Positions 6,692 to 15,468 are shown, counted from the stretch's first letter. The stretch: 27,898 nt of DNA from an uncultured Blautia sp. (GCA_934373235.1 CAKROW010000034.1:1-27898); one strand, 5' to 3'. The notes: generated by a model from the sequence alone, not told the origin. Translations and numbers: made by a program.

Positions 6692-7112
6692 TTATTTTTA
6701 TGTGTGTGCGCTAATTGAATATATTGGGCGCGAAACAAAAAATCACAGAGGAGATGTGGTTCAAGCTATTGGTGAAGGTGGGCTGGACAAGCTTCTTTAT
6801 GATGCAGAAGTGGATCACTGTTTGAGTTTTGAGCAGGTTTGTGATGAGGTTGTGGAGTATTATAAAATTCCACAGGGAAAATTTGATACGATTACGGGAT
6901 GCAAATATACTGTTCCCAGTTTTCTGGATATTGGAAAACTTTACAGCATTATGATTGAAGACTGTGCAAAGCCGGGAGAAGAACTTCAGGAAATGATGAA
7001 GATATTTACTTCGTTCATCAGTGATGAGATATCTGATTTTTCCACAGATCTGTATTATCAGAATCCCAGTTATCTGGAATGGTCATACAGGGAAGGAAAA
7101 CTTCTGGATTAA
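6669..7112 (+). CDS. Partner of the DUF3990 protein; DUF3791-like N-terminus, candidate antitoxin
   Basis: This 147-residue acidic protein has no known catalytic motif. Its first 65 residues (DYFYVCALIEYIGRETKN, then GDVV..IGEGGLDKLLYD and a Cys-Leu-Ser-Phe helix) have the hydrophobic and charge pattern of DUF3791 proteins, which often sit beside DUF3990 genes. The remaining 80 residues (from TITGCKYTVPSFLDIG) are an extension I cannot place. The start lies inside the 3' end of the DUF3990 gene, with AGTGAGG six bases upstream, so the two are translated together. The likely role is to bind and neutralise the partner; this is inferred from gene order and acidity only. A bidirectional terminator follows immediately. 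Confidence 0.7.
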   Translation: MTEKERNDYFYVCALIEYIGRETKNHRGDVVQAIGEGGLDKLLYDAEVDHCLSFEQVCDEVVEYYKIPQGKFDTITGCKYTVPSFLDIGKLYSIMIEDCAKPGEELQEMMKIFTSFISDEISDFSTDLYYQNPSYLEWSYREGKLLD

Positions 7113-7119
7113 TAAAAAC

Positions 7120-7178
7120 GCCCCCGATGGAAATTGTGTGTGTGGATCACACCGCATTCCATCAGGGGCATTTTATTT
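7120..7178. terminator. Bidirectional terminator between convergent genes
   Basis: GCCCC plus GATGGAA (7120-7132) pairs with TTCCATC plus GGGGC (7157-7169) with one C/A mismatch, and an inner GTGTG/CACAC hairpin extends it. TTTTATTT follows on the plus strand and CGTTTTTATT on the minus strand, so it can end both the DUF3990 cassette and the NSS transporter message. Confidence 0.85.
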
Positions 7179-7195
7179 AAATTTAAAGTTTTATT

Positions 7196-8569
7196 TTATG
7201 CAAAAAACTTATCGTACAGACCAAAGAAGAAAATAAACAGGATGATCAGCGGAAGGATATAAGTAATGTATCTGCGCATCCATTTCTGGATCTTCAGGCC
7301 TTTTCCGGTGTTGGCTTCTTCTGTAAAGTTTTTCCAGCCCCATCCACGTTTGGAAACGCAGAAGAGCAGGTATACAAGAGAGCCAAGGGGCAGCAGCAGG
7401 TTGCTTACCAGGAAATCCTCGAAGTCAAGGACTGCACCGCCGAATACTTCAAATCCGCTCCAGCTCCATACGTTATAACCAAGGACACATGGCAGGGAAA
7501 GAAGGATGATGGCGATGGCATTTACAAGACTGGATTTTTTTCGGCTCCAGCCGGTAAGTTCCATACCGCAGGAAATAATGTTCTCAAACACAGCCAGGAT
7601 AGTAGAGAAGGCTGCAAATGACATAAAGATGAAGAACAGGCTTCCCCAGAGCCTTCCAAGCGGAATATGGTTAAAAATATTGGGCAGTGTAATGAAGATC
7701 AGGCTTGGTCCGGAAGTCTGGTCAACATTAAATGTGAAACATGCCGGGAAAATGATCAGTCCGGAAGTAATGGCAACAAAAGTATCCAGGACTGCAATAT
7801 TTACAGATTCACCGAGCAGTGCATGATCCTTGCCAATGTAGCTTCCGAAGATAGCCATTGCGCCGATACCAAGACTAAGAGTAAAGAAGGCCTGGTTCAT
7901 GGCACCGGTGATGGTGGAAATGATTCCGATCTCCTTCATACGTTCAAAATCCGGAATCAGATAAAACTTCAGTCCTTCTTTTGCACCTTCCATGGTGAAA
8001 CTGTTGACAGCCAGAACCACCATAATGATCAGAAGGGAGATCATCATGATCTTGGTAACTTTTTCAAGCCCATTCTGAAGACCACGGGAGCAGACAAAAA
8101 CACCTGCGATAACAACAACGACCATCCAGAATCCCATGGTAACAGGCTGGCCCAGCATGTCTGTAAATTTTCCGGCAACACCATCAGAATCAAGTCCCTG
8201 GAATTTGCCGGTGGCAGTCATATAGAAGTAATTCAGCATCCAGCCGGTAACAGTAGTGTAGAACATCATCAGAAGGTAGCAGCCGATCAGAGTGATGTAT
8301 CCGTGGATGTGCCATTTCTGGCCAGGTTTTTCCAGTGCATAGTAGGCTTTGACAGGGCTCTTCTGGCTGGCACGTCCAACAGAAAATTCCATAGTCATAA
8401 CAGGAAGACCCAGGATTGCCAGAAAGATCAGGTAAAACAGTACAAATGCACCACCGCCGCCCTGTCCGGCCATATAAGGGAACTTCCACACATTTCCGAT
8501 TCCGATGGCACAGCCGGCAGAAATCAGAATGAATCCCAGACGGGATCCCAGTTGCTCTCTCTCTTTCAT
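7196..8569 (-). CDS. Neurotransmitter:sodium symporter (NSS/SNF) family amino acid transporter
   Basis: Integral membrane protein of 457 residues that should couple sodium entry to uptake of an amino acid; bacterial relatives carry tryptophan, tyrosine or leucine. The defining first helix is clear: FILISAGCAIGIGNVWKFPY at residues 13-32, holding the unwound sodium and substrate site, followed by GGGGAFVLFYL and the MEFSVGR loop. About eleven to twelve hydrophobic segments are spread along the chain. The later helices carry MNQAFFTLSLGIGAM and the Ser/Ala-rich FAAFSTILAVFENI sodium-site region. A GAGGTGA ribosome site precedes the ATG. It stands alone between terminators. Substrate specificity cannot be fixed from sequence. 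Confidence 0.95.
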   Translation of the reverse strand: MKEREQLGSRLGFILISAGCAIGIGNVWKFPYMAGQGGGGAFVLFYLIFLAILGLPVMTMEFSVGRASQKSPVKAYYALEKPGQKWHIHGYITLIGCYLLMMFYTTVTGWMLNYFYMTATGKFQGLDSDGVAGKFTDMLGQPVTMGFWMVVVVIAGVFVCSRGLQNGLEKVTKIMMISLLIIMVVLAVNSFTMEGAKEGLKFYLIPDFERMKEIGIISTITGAMNQAFFTLSLGIGAMAIFGSYIGKDHALLGESVNIAVLDTFVAITSGLIIFPACFTFNVDQTSGPSLIFITLPNIFNHIPLGRLWGSLFFIFMSFAAFSTILAVFENIISCGMELTGWSRKKSSLVNAIAIILLSLPCVLGYNVWSWSGFEVFGGAVLDFEDFLVSNLLLPLGSLVYLLFCVSKRGWGWKNFTEEANTGKGLKIQKWMRRYITYILPLIILFIFFFGLYDKFFA

Positions 8570-8626
8570 AATTCACCTCATTATTGCAGTATGGTAAACT
8601 GCTATTTGTATAAAGTCGCAGGTTTT

Positions 8627-8655
8627 ATCTTAACACATTCCAGGATATTGCACAA
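8627..8655 (-). promoter_or_regulatory. Possible promoter of the NSS transporter
   Basis: On the minus strand TTGTGC (8655-8650) and TAAGAT (8632-8627) are 17 bases apart. The -35 match is weak. The 183-base gap also holds AACGGT/ACCGTT (8719-8732), a small hairpin that may end the upstream regulator message. Confidence 0.3.
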
Positions 8656-8752
8656 TAAAAAGAACTTGCATTTTACATAAAACACATGTTAAAATAAAAT
8701 ATTATTTTAACAAGATAAAACGGTGAACCGTTACGCTTTAATGAGATAAAAA

Positions 8753-10360
8753 TCATATGCCCACAGAACCCGGATAACTGTTCTTTTCGGTCAGGGATAC
8801 AAAGTTTTTCGGAGAGATCCCGTAATATTTCCGGAAACATTTACTGAAATATCCGGAATCAGAAAATCCGCATAAAGAAGCTACATTTTGAATGGAAGGG
8901 CTGTCTTCCAGAAGAAACTGTCTGGCTTTTTTCATGCGGCAGACATTGATATATGAGGTAAGTGTAACTCCGGATTCCTGACTGAATACAGCAGAGAGAT
9001 GCTGGGGATTGACAAAAAAATGGGAAGCAATGGTTTCAAGACGAAGATCCGGCTGATTAAAATTCAGACAGATATATTCCTGAACCTGGGATACAAGAGC
9101 TGACTTCCGCGGATTTTTTTCATCAGCAAGAGAATCCAGAACTGCCTTGCAGGTAGACTGGAGCAGTTGTTTTAACTGCAGGGCACTCTGGCAGTTCTGG
9201 TAAGTATTCAGGGCGTTTTCCAGGAGAGGAAAAAGCGTTTCACGCTGACTGCACTCCGTGATAAAACCGTCAAGTACAGTAAGAAAAGCAGCGGTTACAC
9301 TCCAGGTCTGCCGGATATGGATTTTTTTGGTGATGATATCGTTGAAATATTCATCAATATATTTACAGAGAGCCGGTGAATTTTGCTGGCGCAGAAAGAT
9401 CAGGATATCATTATAAACCAGAGGCTTTAATGTAAAATCACCGGAATGGGACTGGGGCGTGAAATAAAGAAATCCGGAAGAAGACGCAGTTCTGTTATGA
9501 AAAACAGAAAGAGCCTCTTCATAGGAATAGCGGATTCCTTCCACGCCTTCATGAGGTGTCCCGCAGCAGAAAAAAGTGGAAATCTGTGCGATATTATCAT
9601 ATATACCGGCAAGTCTGAGACAGGATTGTTCCAGATCGGTAAAAGAAAAATCAGAGCTTTTTTCCATGATGATATACTGTCTCATCTGAGAATAGTCAAT
9701 GTAAATAAGCTCTTTGCACACAGGCTGTAAGATTTCCCTGCATATATTTTCCAGGATGGTGTGGAGCAGAGAAAAATCACCTTTTTCATCCCATATTTCC
9801 GGATTGGCATTGTGGATCTCCATAAGAATGGTAAGATAATCGGAAGTTTTATGAACCGGAATTTTTTCCAGATCATCCGGGGAAATGGTTGTTCCGCTGA
9901 TCACCTTCTGGAAGAAATTAAGCTGCATTTGCCGTGTATACAGATCGCGGAACTGAAAATAATTATTCACATAACTGTTTCTGGAATTTTCCTGATCGAT
10001 CTCGTCACTTACTTTCTGGAGTGTCTCCATAAGCTCCCGGTGATCCAATGGCTTCAGGAGGTATCCGCGGACCTGAAGAGAGATAGCTTTTTTGGCATAG
10101 TCAAAATCTTCGTATCCTGTGGAAAGGATGAACCTGGTATGACAGTCTGTTCCAAGAGCTGCGATCATATCCAGACCGCTCATAACCGGCATGGATATAT
10201 CCACAAGGGCAATATCGGGTTTAACATTTTCAATAAGCCGGATTCCGGCCTGTCCGTTATTAGCTTCCCCTGCAATGTTATAAATGTTTTGTTTTTCAAG
10301 AAAATTGATCAGAGATTTTCTGAAAAAAACTTCGTCGTCAATAATTACAAGTGTTTTCAC
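8753..10360 (-). CDS. YesN-type response regulator with AraC-family DNA-binding domain
   Basis: Cytosolic transcription factor of a two-component system, 535 residues. Residues 1-120 are a receiver domain: acidic pocket DDE at 8-10, phospho-acceptor Asp54 (IALVDISMPVMSG), Thr/Ser near 80 and Lys103 (LLKPLD). A long middle region of unknown fold follows. Residues of about 425-525 form the paired helix-turn-helix of AraC/XylS regulators, ending in VASLCGFSDSGYFSKCFRKY and GISPKNF. The start codon is GTG, not ATG; it lies one base after the stop of the sensor kinase gene, and the ribosome site GAGGGGGAAA is within that gene's end. The two are therefore tightly coupled. It probably activates the divergent sugar-uptake operon starting at 12381. 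Confidence 0.94.
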   Translation of the reverse strand: MKTLVIIDDEVFFRKSLINFLEKQNIYNIAGEANNGQAGIRLIENVKPDIALVDISMPVMSGLDMIAALGTDCHTRFILSTGYEDFDYAKKAISLQVRGYLLKPLDHRELMETLQKVSDEIDQENSRNSYVNNYFQFRDLYTRQMQLNFFQKVISGTTISPDDLEKIPVHKTSDYLTILMEIHNANPEIWDEKGDFSLLHTILENICREILQPVCKELIYIDYSQMRQYIIMEKSSDFSFTDLEQSCLRLAGIYDNIAQISTFFCCGTPHEGVEGIRYSYEEALSVFHNRTASSSGFLYFTPQSHSGDFTLKPLVYNDILIFLRQQNSPALCKYIDEYFNDIITKKIHIRQTWSVTAAFLTVLDGFITECSQRETLFPLLENALNTYQNCQSALQLKQLLQSTCKAVLDSLADEKNPRKSALVSQVQEYICLNFNQPDLRLETIASHFFVNPQHLSAVFSQESGVTLTSYINVCRMKKARQFLLEDSPSIQNVASLCGFSDSGYFSKCFRKYYGISPKNFVSLTEKNSYPGSVGI

Positions 10361-10361
10361 T

Positions 10362-12167
10362 TTATATTTCCCCCTCGATCAGATTTTTGTCAGGTATTAC
10401 TATGGTTACAGTGGTTCCCTTTTCAGGTGAACTTTCGATGGTAAGTCCGTAATTCTCACCGTACAGAAGAGCAATCCTGTGGTTGATACTTGGAAGCCCG
10501 AAAGAATGTCGGGCAGTTTTGAAGTCTCTGATAGAACGGTTAAGCTCGGCAAGTTTTTCCGGCGGGATACCGGAACCGTTATCAGAAACAGAAATGCAGA
10601 TGGTGCCATTTCTGATAGAAACATTTAAGTGGATATGGCACATCTGGCTGGTAAGTCCGTGGACAAAAATATTCTCCACAACAGGCTGTATGGTCAGCTT
10701 GGGTATCTCTGCCCCATGATCCTCCCAGGACGGCTCATAGGTGATCTCGTAATCAACAAAATCCATATACCGCAGATTCTGGATATAAAGATACTGTTCT
10801 GTAAGAAGCAGCTCCTGGCGCAGAGGAATGATAAACTGTCCCTTTGAAAGAGAGTTTCTGTAGAAAGACGACATGGCAGACACTGCTTTTACTGCGGTAT
10901 CATTCATATTAAGTTCTATGAGAGACTTGATGGTGTTTAAAGTATTATAAAGAAAATGGGGATTGATCTGGGACTGTAAAAGACGTATTTCCATTTTCTG
11001 TTTGGCATTTTGTTCCTCATAGATATCGTTAAGTAATGTCTGGATCTTCTGCATCATAAGGTTAAACTGGTTATAGAGAACTGCAAGTTCATCATTTGAA
11101 GAGTAACTGGCAGAAATATTCAGCTTTCCGGCAGATGCAGATTTCATTTTTTCCACAAGTCTCTGTATAGGTGCGGTGACAGTACCTGTACATAATATGG
11201 AAAAGAATACAGATAAAATGAACACTACAATGCTGATCAGAAGAATGTTGTGCAGGATCACCATATGATCCAGAGGCAGGCTTTCCAGAGGGATCAGGTT
11301 GATCACATTCCAGTTCAGGTCAGGATAGGATTTGCAGATAAAAAGAGTGTCAGTGCCGTCTACGGAAAAAAACTGCCTGTCGGTTTCTGTCAGGGTTTTA
11401 TAATTCTCTGAACTGATTTTAGTATAAGATGAGAAGTCTTTATAAATACCTCCGGATGAAGAAGAGGAAAGTATCTGTCCATTTTCATCAGTAATATAGA
11501 AATCCCTGGAAGAGCTGTCTGGAAGGTCGCGGAATGCAGAGGAAATATTTGTTTCCCTGATCAGAAGGACCAGGGCGCCCAGATATTTGGTGTTATCAAT
11601 GTTTGTAATACTTTTTAAGGCTACAAAGGTTGGTTCCCCGCTTATCTGGAAGGGTCCGAGAAACTGAAAGGCTAGATTAGTCTGAAGGCTGTCAAGGACT
11701 TCAGAACCTAAATAGGAATCAAGCTGATCTGTTTCTGTGGTACTGCTGTGAAACCAGTGGTTTTCCGTATCCAGGATATCCCAGGCATAGATGTTTTTGT
11801 GAAGGCCGATGATACGCTGGGCCTGGTCTGTAAGTTCGGAATTTACCAGAAAATGTTCCAGTGTGTTTTCGGGAACTGTGGGATTTTCTTTTAAAACATC
11901 GGCGATATTGCTGTTGATGGAAAGGGTGATGGCATAGTTTGATATATGATCGATCTTTTCTCCAAGGTTGCTGGTGATCAGGGATAGCTGCTGCTGGCTG
12001 GAAAGTGCGGCACGCTTGATCAGTACTTTTTTGGATGCAGTATAAAAAAACACGGAAGTAAGCATGAGTATCAGAGAACTGAGCAGCAGATATGTAATAA
12101 AAAGCCTGCGTTTCAGACTGATTCCTAAAAATAAGTGAAACACCTTTTTTTTCAGATTTTCTATCAT
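10362..12167 (-). CDS. YesM-type sensor histidine kinase
   Basis: Membrane sensor of 601 residues, cognate partner of the adjacent YesN-type regulator. A first membrane helix spans about 21-43 and a second about 302-328. They flank an extracellular domain of about 260 residues that should sense a sugar or a binding protein. A HAMP linker follows (about 330-382). The phospho-acceptor His404 lies in LLQSQINPHFLYNTLN, typical of the His_kinase family of YesM proteins. The ATPase domain has the N box IQPVVENIFVHG (Asn499), the G1 box DNGSGIP (529-535) and the G2 box SFGLPSINHR. The gene begins the regulator unit and has its own good promoter. Nothing vital appears missing. The signal is unknown, but the divergent binding protein, permeases and glycosidase point to an oligosaccharide or glycoside. 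Confidence 0.95.
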   Translation of the reverse strand: MIENLKKKVFHLFLGISLKRRLFITYLLLSSLILMLTSVFFYTASKKVLIKRAALSSQQQLSLITSNLGEKIDHISNYAITLSINSNIADVLKENPTVPENTLEHFLVNSELTDQAQRIIGLHKNIYAWDILDTENHWFHSSTTETDQLDSYLGSEVLDSLQTNLAFQFLGPFQISGEPTFVALKSITNIDNTKYLGALVLLIRETNISSAFRDLPDSSSRDFYITDENGQILSSSSSGGIYKDFSSYTKISSENYKTLTETDRQFFSVDGTDTLFICKSYPDLNWNVINLIPLESLPLDHMVILHNILLISIVVFILSVFFSILCTGTVTAPIQRLVEKMKSASAGKLNISASYSSNDELAVLYNQFNLMMQKIQTLLNDIYEEQNAKQKMEIRLLQSQINPHFLYNTLNTIKSLIELNMNDTAVKAVSAMSSFYRNSLSKGQFIIPLRQELLLTEQYLYIQNLRYMDFVDYEITYEPSWEDHGAEIPKLTIQPVVENIFVHGLTSQMCHIHLNVSIRNGTICISVSDNGSGIPPEKLAELNRSIRDFKTARHSFGLPSINHRIALLYGENYGLTIESSPEKGTTVTIVIPDKNLIEGEI

Positions 12168-12196
12168 GGAATCCCCCCTCTGGTTTTATTGGCTAC

Positions 12197-12225
12197 ATTA
12201 TATAATAAGGGAAAAATTCTTACAA
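12197..12225 (-). promoter_or_regulatory. Promoter of the sensor kinase/response regulator unit
   Basis: On the minus strand TTGTAA (12225-12220) and a consensus TATAAT (12202-12197) are 17 bases apart. The predicted start is about 23 bases before the ATG at 12167, and GGGGGG lies between them as ribosome site. Confidence 0.75.
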
Positions 12226-12230
12226 GTGTT

Positions 12231-12306
12231 GGGAAAATTATTGGAGAAAATATTCCAGGTACAGCGAAGATTTTCCATGTATTTTTCCGGACGGATTTAA
12301 TATAAT
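12231..12306 (+). promoter_or_regulatory. Probable activator-dependent promoter of the sugar-uptake operon
   Basis: A perfect -10 TATAAT (12301-12306) has no good -35 at the right distance (TGTATT at 12278-12283). Upstream are two head-to-tail near-copies, GGGAAAATTATT (12231-12242) and GGAGAAAATATT (12243-12254), and an inverted GATTTTCC (12270-12277). A poor -35 with upstream direct repeats suits an AraC-type activator, here presumably the adjacent YesN-type regulator. Confidence 0.5.
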
Positions 12307-12380
12307 GGTCTCATCGATAAGGAAAGCGTAACAGAATATTCAATCCGGATGAATAGAAATGTACCAAAAGGAGGACGAAA

Positions 12381-13688
12381 ATGAAATTAAAAAAAGTGAT
12401 GGCTGCTACACTTGCCACAATGATGTGTCTCTCTTCATTCAGCATGATGAATGTGTGGGCAGATAAAAAAGAGGATTCCGAACCACTTGTGATCAATTAT
12501 ATCAGTTCCAGGGGCGAAACAGATGCGGCACTGAAAACATTGAAGAAGCTTGCAGAAGATTACAAAAAAGATCACCCGGATTTTGAATTCAATGTAGAGT
12601 CTGTTGCAGACAGAGAAACATATCTTCAGAAGATCAAGATCCTTGCATCCAGCAATGAGCTGCCGGACTGGTTTGACGCAGATCCGGAGTCATTTTTTGA
12701 AGGACTTTGCAAAAAAGATCTGATCTACAGTGTGGATGACCTTTATGATGAACTGGGTATCAAAGACAAGTTCTTTGATATTGCACTGGATTATCCGAAA
12801 CTCAGTGACGGAAGCAATTACCTTATGACCTGGCAGGGAAATGTAGAGTATTTCTGGTATCACAAAGATATGTTTGAAAAAGCCGGAATTACTGAAACAC
12901 CCCAGACACTGGAAGATCTCCTGGATGTGTGCAAGAAGCTGAAAGATGCGGGAATGACTCCGATATCCGCAGGAAATTACGACATGATCATGCGTTATCC
13001 TGCATTTAAGGCTTTCAGACTGGAAGGAAATGACTTCATTGACAATGCAAGAATGGGAAAAGAAAAATTTAATTCTGAGACAGGTATCGCAACAGCCCAG
13101 TATGCACAGGATATAGCCCAGTATTTCAGTGAAGGATGGACAAGTTCAGATACTACCGCGCAGATGGATCTGTTTCTGAACAATGGTGCGGCAATGTTAT
13201 ACACCGGAACATGGGATACACCGGATCTTACAGATGATGAGGGAAATCTTAAAGATGACATTTCCATGTTCAAACTTCCTGTAGACAGCGAGGGAACCGC
13301 TACAGGAGAAAATGATTACTATGCGAATTGTGGAATCGGAACTGCCATTCTCAAGGATTCCATGAGTGATGAGATGAAAGATTTCATCAGTTATGTATGG
13401 GATAATTTTGCTGATACGGCAATGTATGAGTTCAATATGCTTCCATCCATGATGCCAAGTGATTCGGAGAAGCTGCCGGAGCTTACACAGCAGATTTTAA
13501 GTGATCTTGAGAACTGCGGCACTTTTGCCCAGTGCTGGGATGTTCGGCTGGATCCTTCTACAAACGAGGTTTACAGAAAAGAGCTGGCAAGCCTTGGAAT
13601 GGGAGAATCAACTCCTGAAGAGTTCTGTGAAAACATGGACGAAGCTGTAGAACAGTATGCGTCTGATTATTTTGACACTGAAGAATAA
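12381..13688 (+). CDS. ABC transporter extracellular sugar-binding protein (family 1)
   Basis: Secreted solute-binding protein of 435 residues that should deliver a sugar to the two permeases encoded next. The N-terminus MKLKK, then a hydrophobic stretch to residue 27 ending in VWA, is a Sec signal peptide with likely cleavage at Ala27/Asp28. The one Cys there (residue 16) is not in a lipobox, which is unusual because Gram-positive binding proteins are normally lipid-anchored. The mature part has family 1 features: an early repeating Lys-rich helix (LKTLKKLAEDYKKDHPDFEF), LASSNELPDWFDADP, and the NNGAAMLYTGTWD strand near residue 280. AGGAGG lies six bases before the ATG. The ligand is unknown. 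A stable hairpin separates it from the first permease. Confidence 0.93.
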   Translation: MKLKKVMAATLATMMCLSSFSMMNVWADKKEDSEPLVINYISSRGETDAALKTLKKLAEDYKKDHPDFEFNVESVADRETYLQKIKILASSNELPDWFDADPESFFEGLCKKDLIYSVDDLYDELGIKDKFFDIALDYPKLSDGSNYLMTWQGNVEYFWYHKDMFEKAGITETPQTLEDLLDVCKKLKDAGMTPISAGNYDMIMRYPAFKAFRLEGNDFIDNARMGKEKFNSETGIATAQYAQDIAQYFSEGWTSSDTTAQMDLFLNNGAAMLYTGTWDTPDLTDDEGNLKDDISMFKLPVDSEGTATGENDYYANCGIGTAILKDSMSDEMKDFISYVWDNFADTAMYEFNMLPSMMPSDSEKLPELTQQILSDLENCGTFAQCWDVRLDPSTNEVYRKELASLGMGESTPEEFCENMDEAVEQYASDYFDTEE

Positions 13689-13696
13689 CTGAGAGA

Positions 13697-13732
13697 ATAC
13701 GCAGATGCGGAATTTTATCTGCATCTGCGTAT
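13697..13732 (+). other. Perfect 12-base-pair intercistronic hairpin
   Basis: ATACGCAGATGC (13697-13708) and GCATCTGCGTAT (13721-13732) pair perfectly around a 12-base loop. No T-run follows. Such structures after binding-protein genes usually protect the upstream message from 3' decay, so that more binding protein than permease is made; that role is inferred here. Confidence 0.7.
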
Positions 13733-13747
13733 GAAAGGGGAGAGGAT

Positions 13748-14620
13748 ATGAAGCCCAGAAATAAAATCCAGCCTTTACCGTTTGTTCTTCCTGCACTGAT
13801 CGTATATATTCTTACTGTTATCATCCCGATTCTGTGGTCAATGGGTTACAGCCTTTTTTCCTGGAATGGAATCAGTGATATGAAGTTTATCGGACTGGAA
13901 AATTATGTGAGGATGTTTCAGGATGAGACATTTCGTGAGGCTGTTGTAAATAATCTTAAATTTGTTGTATTGGGAAGTTTGTTCCAGTTATGTGCAGGAC
14001 TGATCCTGGCAATTTTGCTTACACATATTTCCAAAGGTGGAAATATTCTGCGGGTTATTTATTTTATTCCATGTATCATTTCATCTATGGCGATCTGCCA
14101 GATTTTTTCCAAAATGCTTTCTGTCCAGCCCCAGGGCCTGGTTTGCTATGTGATGGAAAAACTGGGAATGGAACCTATCGCTTTGCTGGCAAATTCCCAT
14201 ACAGCGCTGATAACCATAACCCTGATCGATGGATATAAATACTGTGGTCTGTACATGATTATTTTTTATTCCGCATTTGTATCCATATCAAAGGATGTGA
14301 TCGAGGCATCTACAATGGATGGCTGCAATGTTTTCCAACAGTATCGTTACATAAAGCTTCCGCTGGTGAAAAATATATTCAGCATTGTCATTGTAATGCT
14401 TGTAAATGGATGTCTGAAAACCTTTGATGTATTCTATATTCTTGACAATAAATCCAGATCAACAGAGATGGTGGCAACTTATATGTATAAAACTGCTTTT
14501 AATTCGGCTGACTTTGGCTATGGAAGTACATTGTCCGTTTTTCTGGTCATTGAATGTCTGGTAGCAGTAGGGATTATACAGAAATGCCTGGGATCGGCGA
14601 AAGGAGATGGGTCAGAATGA
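13748..14620 (+). CDS. ABC transporter permease, MalF/UgpA type
   Basis: First inner-membrane permease of a carbohydrate ABC importer, 290 residues with about six membrane helices. The N-terminal PFVLPALIVYILTVIIPILWSM helix and the YSLFSWNG segment are typical of this family. The cytoplasmic EAA loop, which contacts the ATPase, is EASTMDGCNVFQQYRYIKLP near residues 185-205. GGGGAGAGG precedes the ATG. The stop overlaps the start of the second permease as ATGA. No ATPase gene is nearby; Firmicutes commonly share one MsmX-type ATPase among such importers, so one elsewhere in the genome is expected. Confidence 0.95.
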   Translation: MKPRNKIQPLPFVLPALIVYILTVIIPILWSMGYSLFSWNGISDMKFIGLENYVRMFQDETFREAVVNNLKFVVLGSLFQLCAGLILAILLTHISKGGNILRVIYFIPCIISSMAICQIFSKMLSVQPQGLVCYVMEKLGMEPIALLANSHTALITITLIDGYKYCGLYMIIFYSAFVSISKDVIEASTMDGCNVFQQYRYIKLPLVKNIFSIVIVMLVNGCLKTFDVFYILDNKSRSTEMVATYMYKTAFNSADFGYGSTLSVFLVIECLVAVGIIQKCLGSAKGDGSE

Positions 14621-15459
14621 TAAAATCAAGAAAAAATATACCTATTCGTGCTGTGTTCTATGTAGTGATCCTTATTTTTGTCATGATACAGGTCTACCCT
14701 ATTTTCTGGGTTATCTGCTCCAGTCTGAAAACACCGGATGAAATGACATATACTGCACAGTATGCCCTGCCATCAGGATTTTATCTTGGAAACTATATCA
14801 GCGCACTGACGATCTCATCCATTCCAAGATATTTTCTTAACAGTACGGTTGTGGCAGTTCTCACACTTCTTGGCATCGTAGTCCTGGGATGCCCGGTTGC
14901 ATTTGTGATCAGTAAGGTAAAGGTAAAATATGCCAATGCACTGATGGTATTTTTCCTGTTTGGAATGATGGTGCCTATTTTTTCCTGCCTTGTACCCATG
15001 TTCCAGATTTATAACAGGATCGGACTGAGAAATACATACTGGGCACTGGTGCTTCCGCAGATCGGGTTCGGACTTCCAATGTGTATCTATCTTTACACCG
15101 GATTTTTTAAATTTATGCCGGATTCTCTTCTGGAAGCGGCAGTTATTGACGGTGCCACAATGGGAACCACATTCCGCAAGATCGTGGTACCTATGGCTAA
15201 AAATACTACAATGACAGTTCTTACATACAATTTTGTTTTTGTATGGAACGAATTTACATATGCCAATACATTTATCTCATCTTCTGATATGAAAACTCTG
15301 CCAATTGGCCTGAATGACTTTGTGGGGCAGTTCGGAAGAGTGGACTGGGGAAGTACATTTGCGGCGATCGTAATATCGATCCTGCCTACACTGATCGTGT
15401 ATTTTATTCTTAACAGGAACATAATCGAAGGTATGGCTGCAGGTGCGGTCAAGAGTTAG
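14617..15459 (+). CDS. ABC transporter permease, MalG/UgpE type
   Basis: Second permease subunit, 280 residues with about six membrane helices, forming a heterodimer with the preceding protein. The EAA loop EAAVIDGATMGTTFRKIVVP lies about two-thirds along, and the chain ends in the typical IIEGMAAGAVKS. The start at 14617 overlaps the preceding stop (ATGA) and has AAGGAGATGG seven bases upstream. An in-frame ATG at 14554 would add 21 residues lying inside the upstream gene, without a ribosome site, and is rejected. The GH2 gene follows after nine bases. Confidence 0.95.
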   Translation: MIKSRKNIPIRAVFYVVILIFVMIQVYPIFWVICSSLKTPDEMTYTAQYALPSGFYLGNYISALTISSIPRYFLNSTVVAVLTLLGIVVLGCPVAFVISKVKVKYANALMVFFLFGMMVPIFSCLVPMFQIYNRIGLRNTYWALVLPQIGFGLPMCIYLYTGFFKFMPDSLLEAAVIDGATMGTTFRKIVVPMAKNTTMTVLTYNFVFVWNEFTYANTFISSSDMKTLPIGLNDFVGQFGRVDWGSTFAAIVISILPTLIVYFILNRNIIEGMAAGAVKS

Positions 15460-15468
15460 GAGGCTGAA

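Noticed and set aside
7667..8680. Plus-strand frame of 337 codons opposite the NSS transporter
   Set aside because: Antisense to a confident membrane protein; its translation is His/Asn-rich with no recognisable domain.
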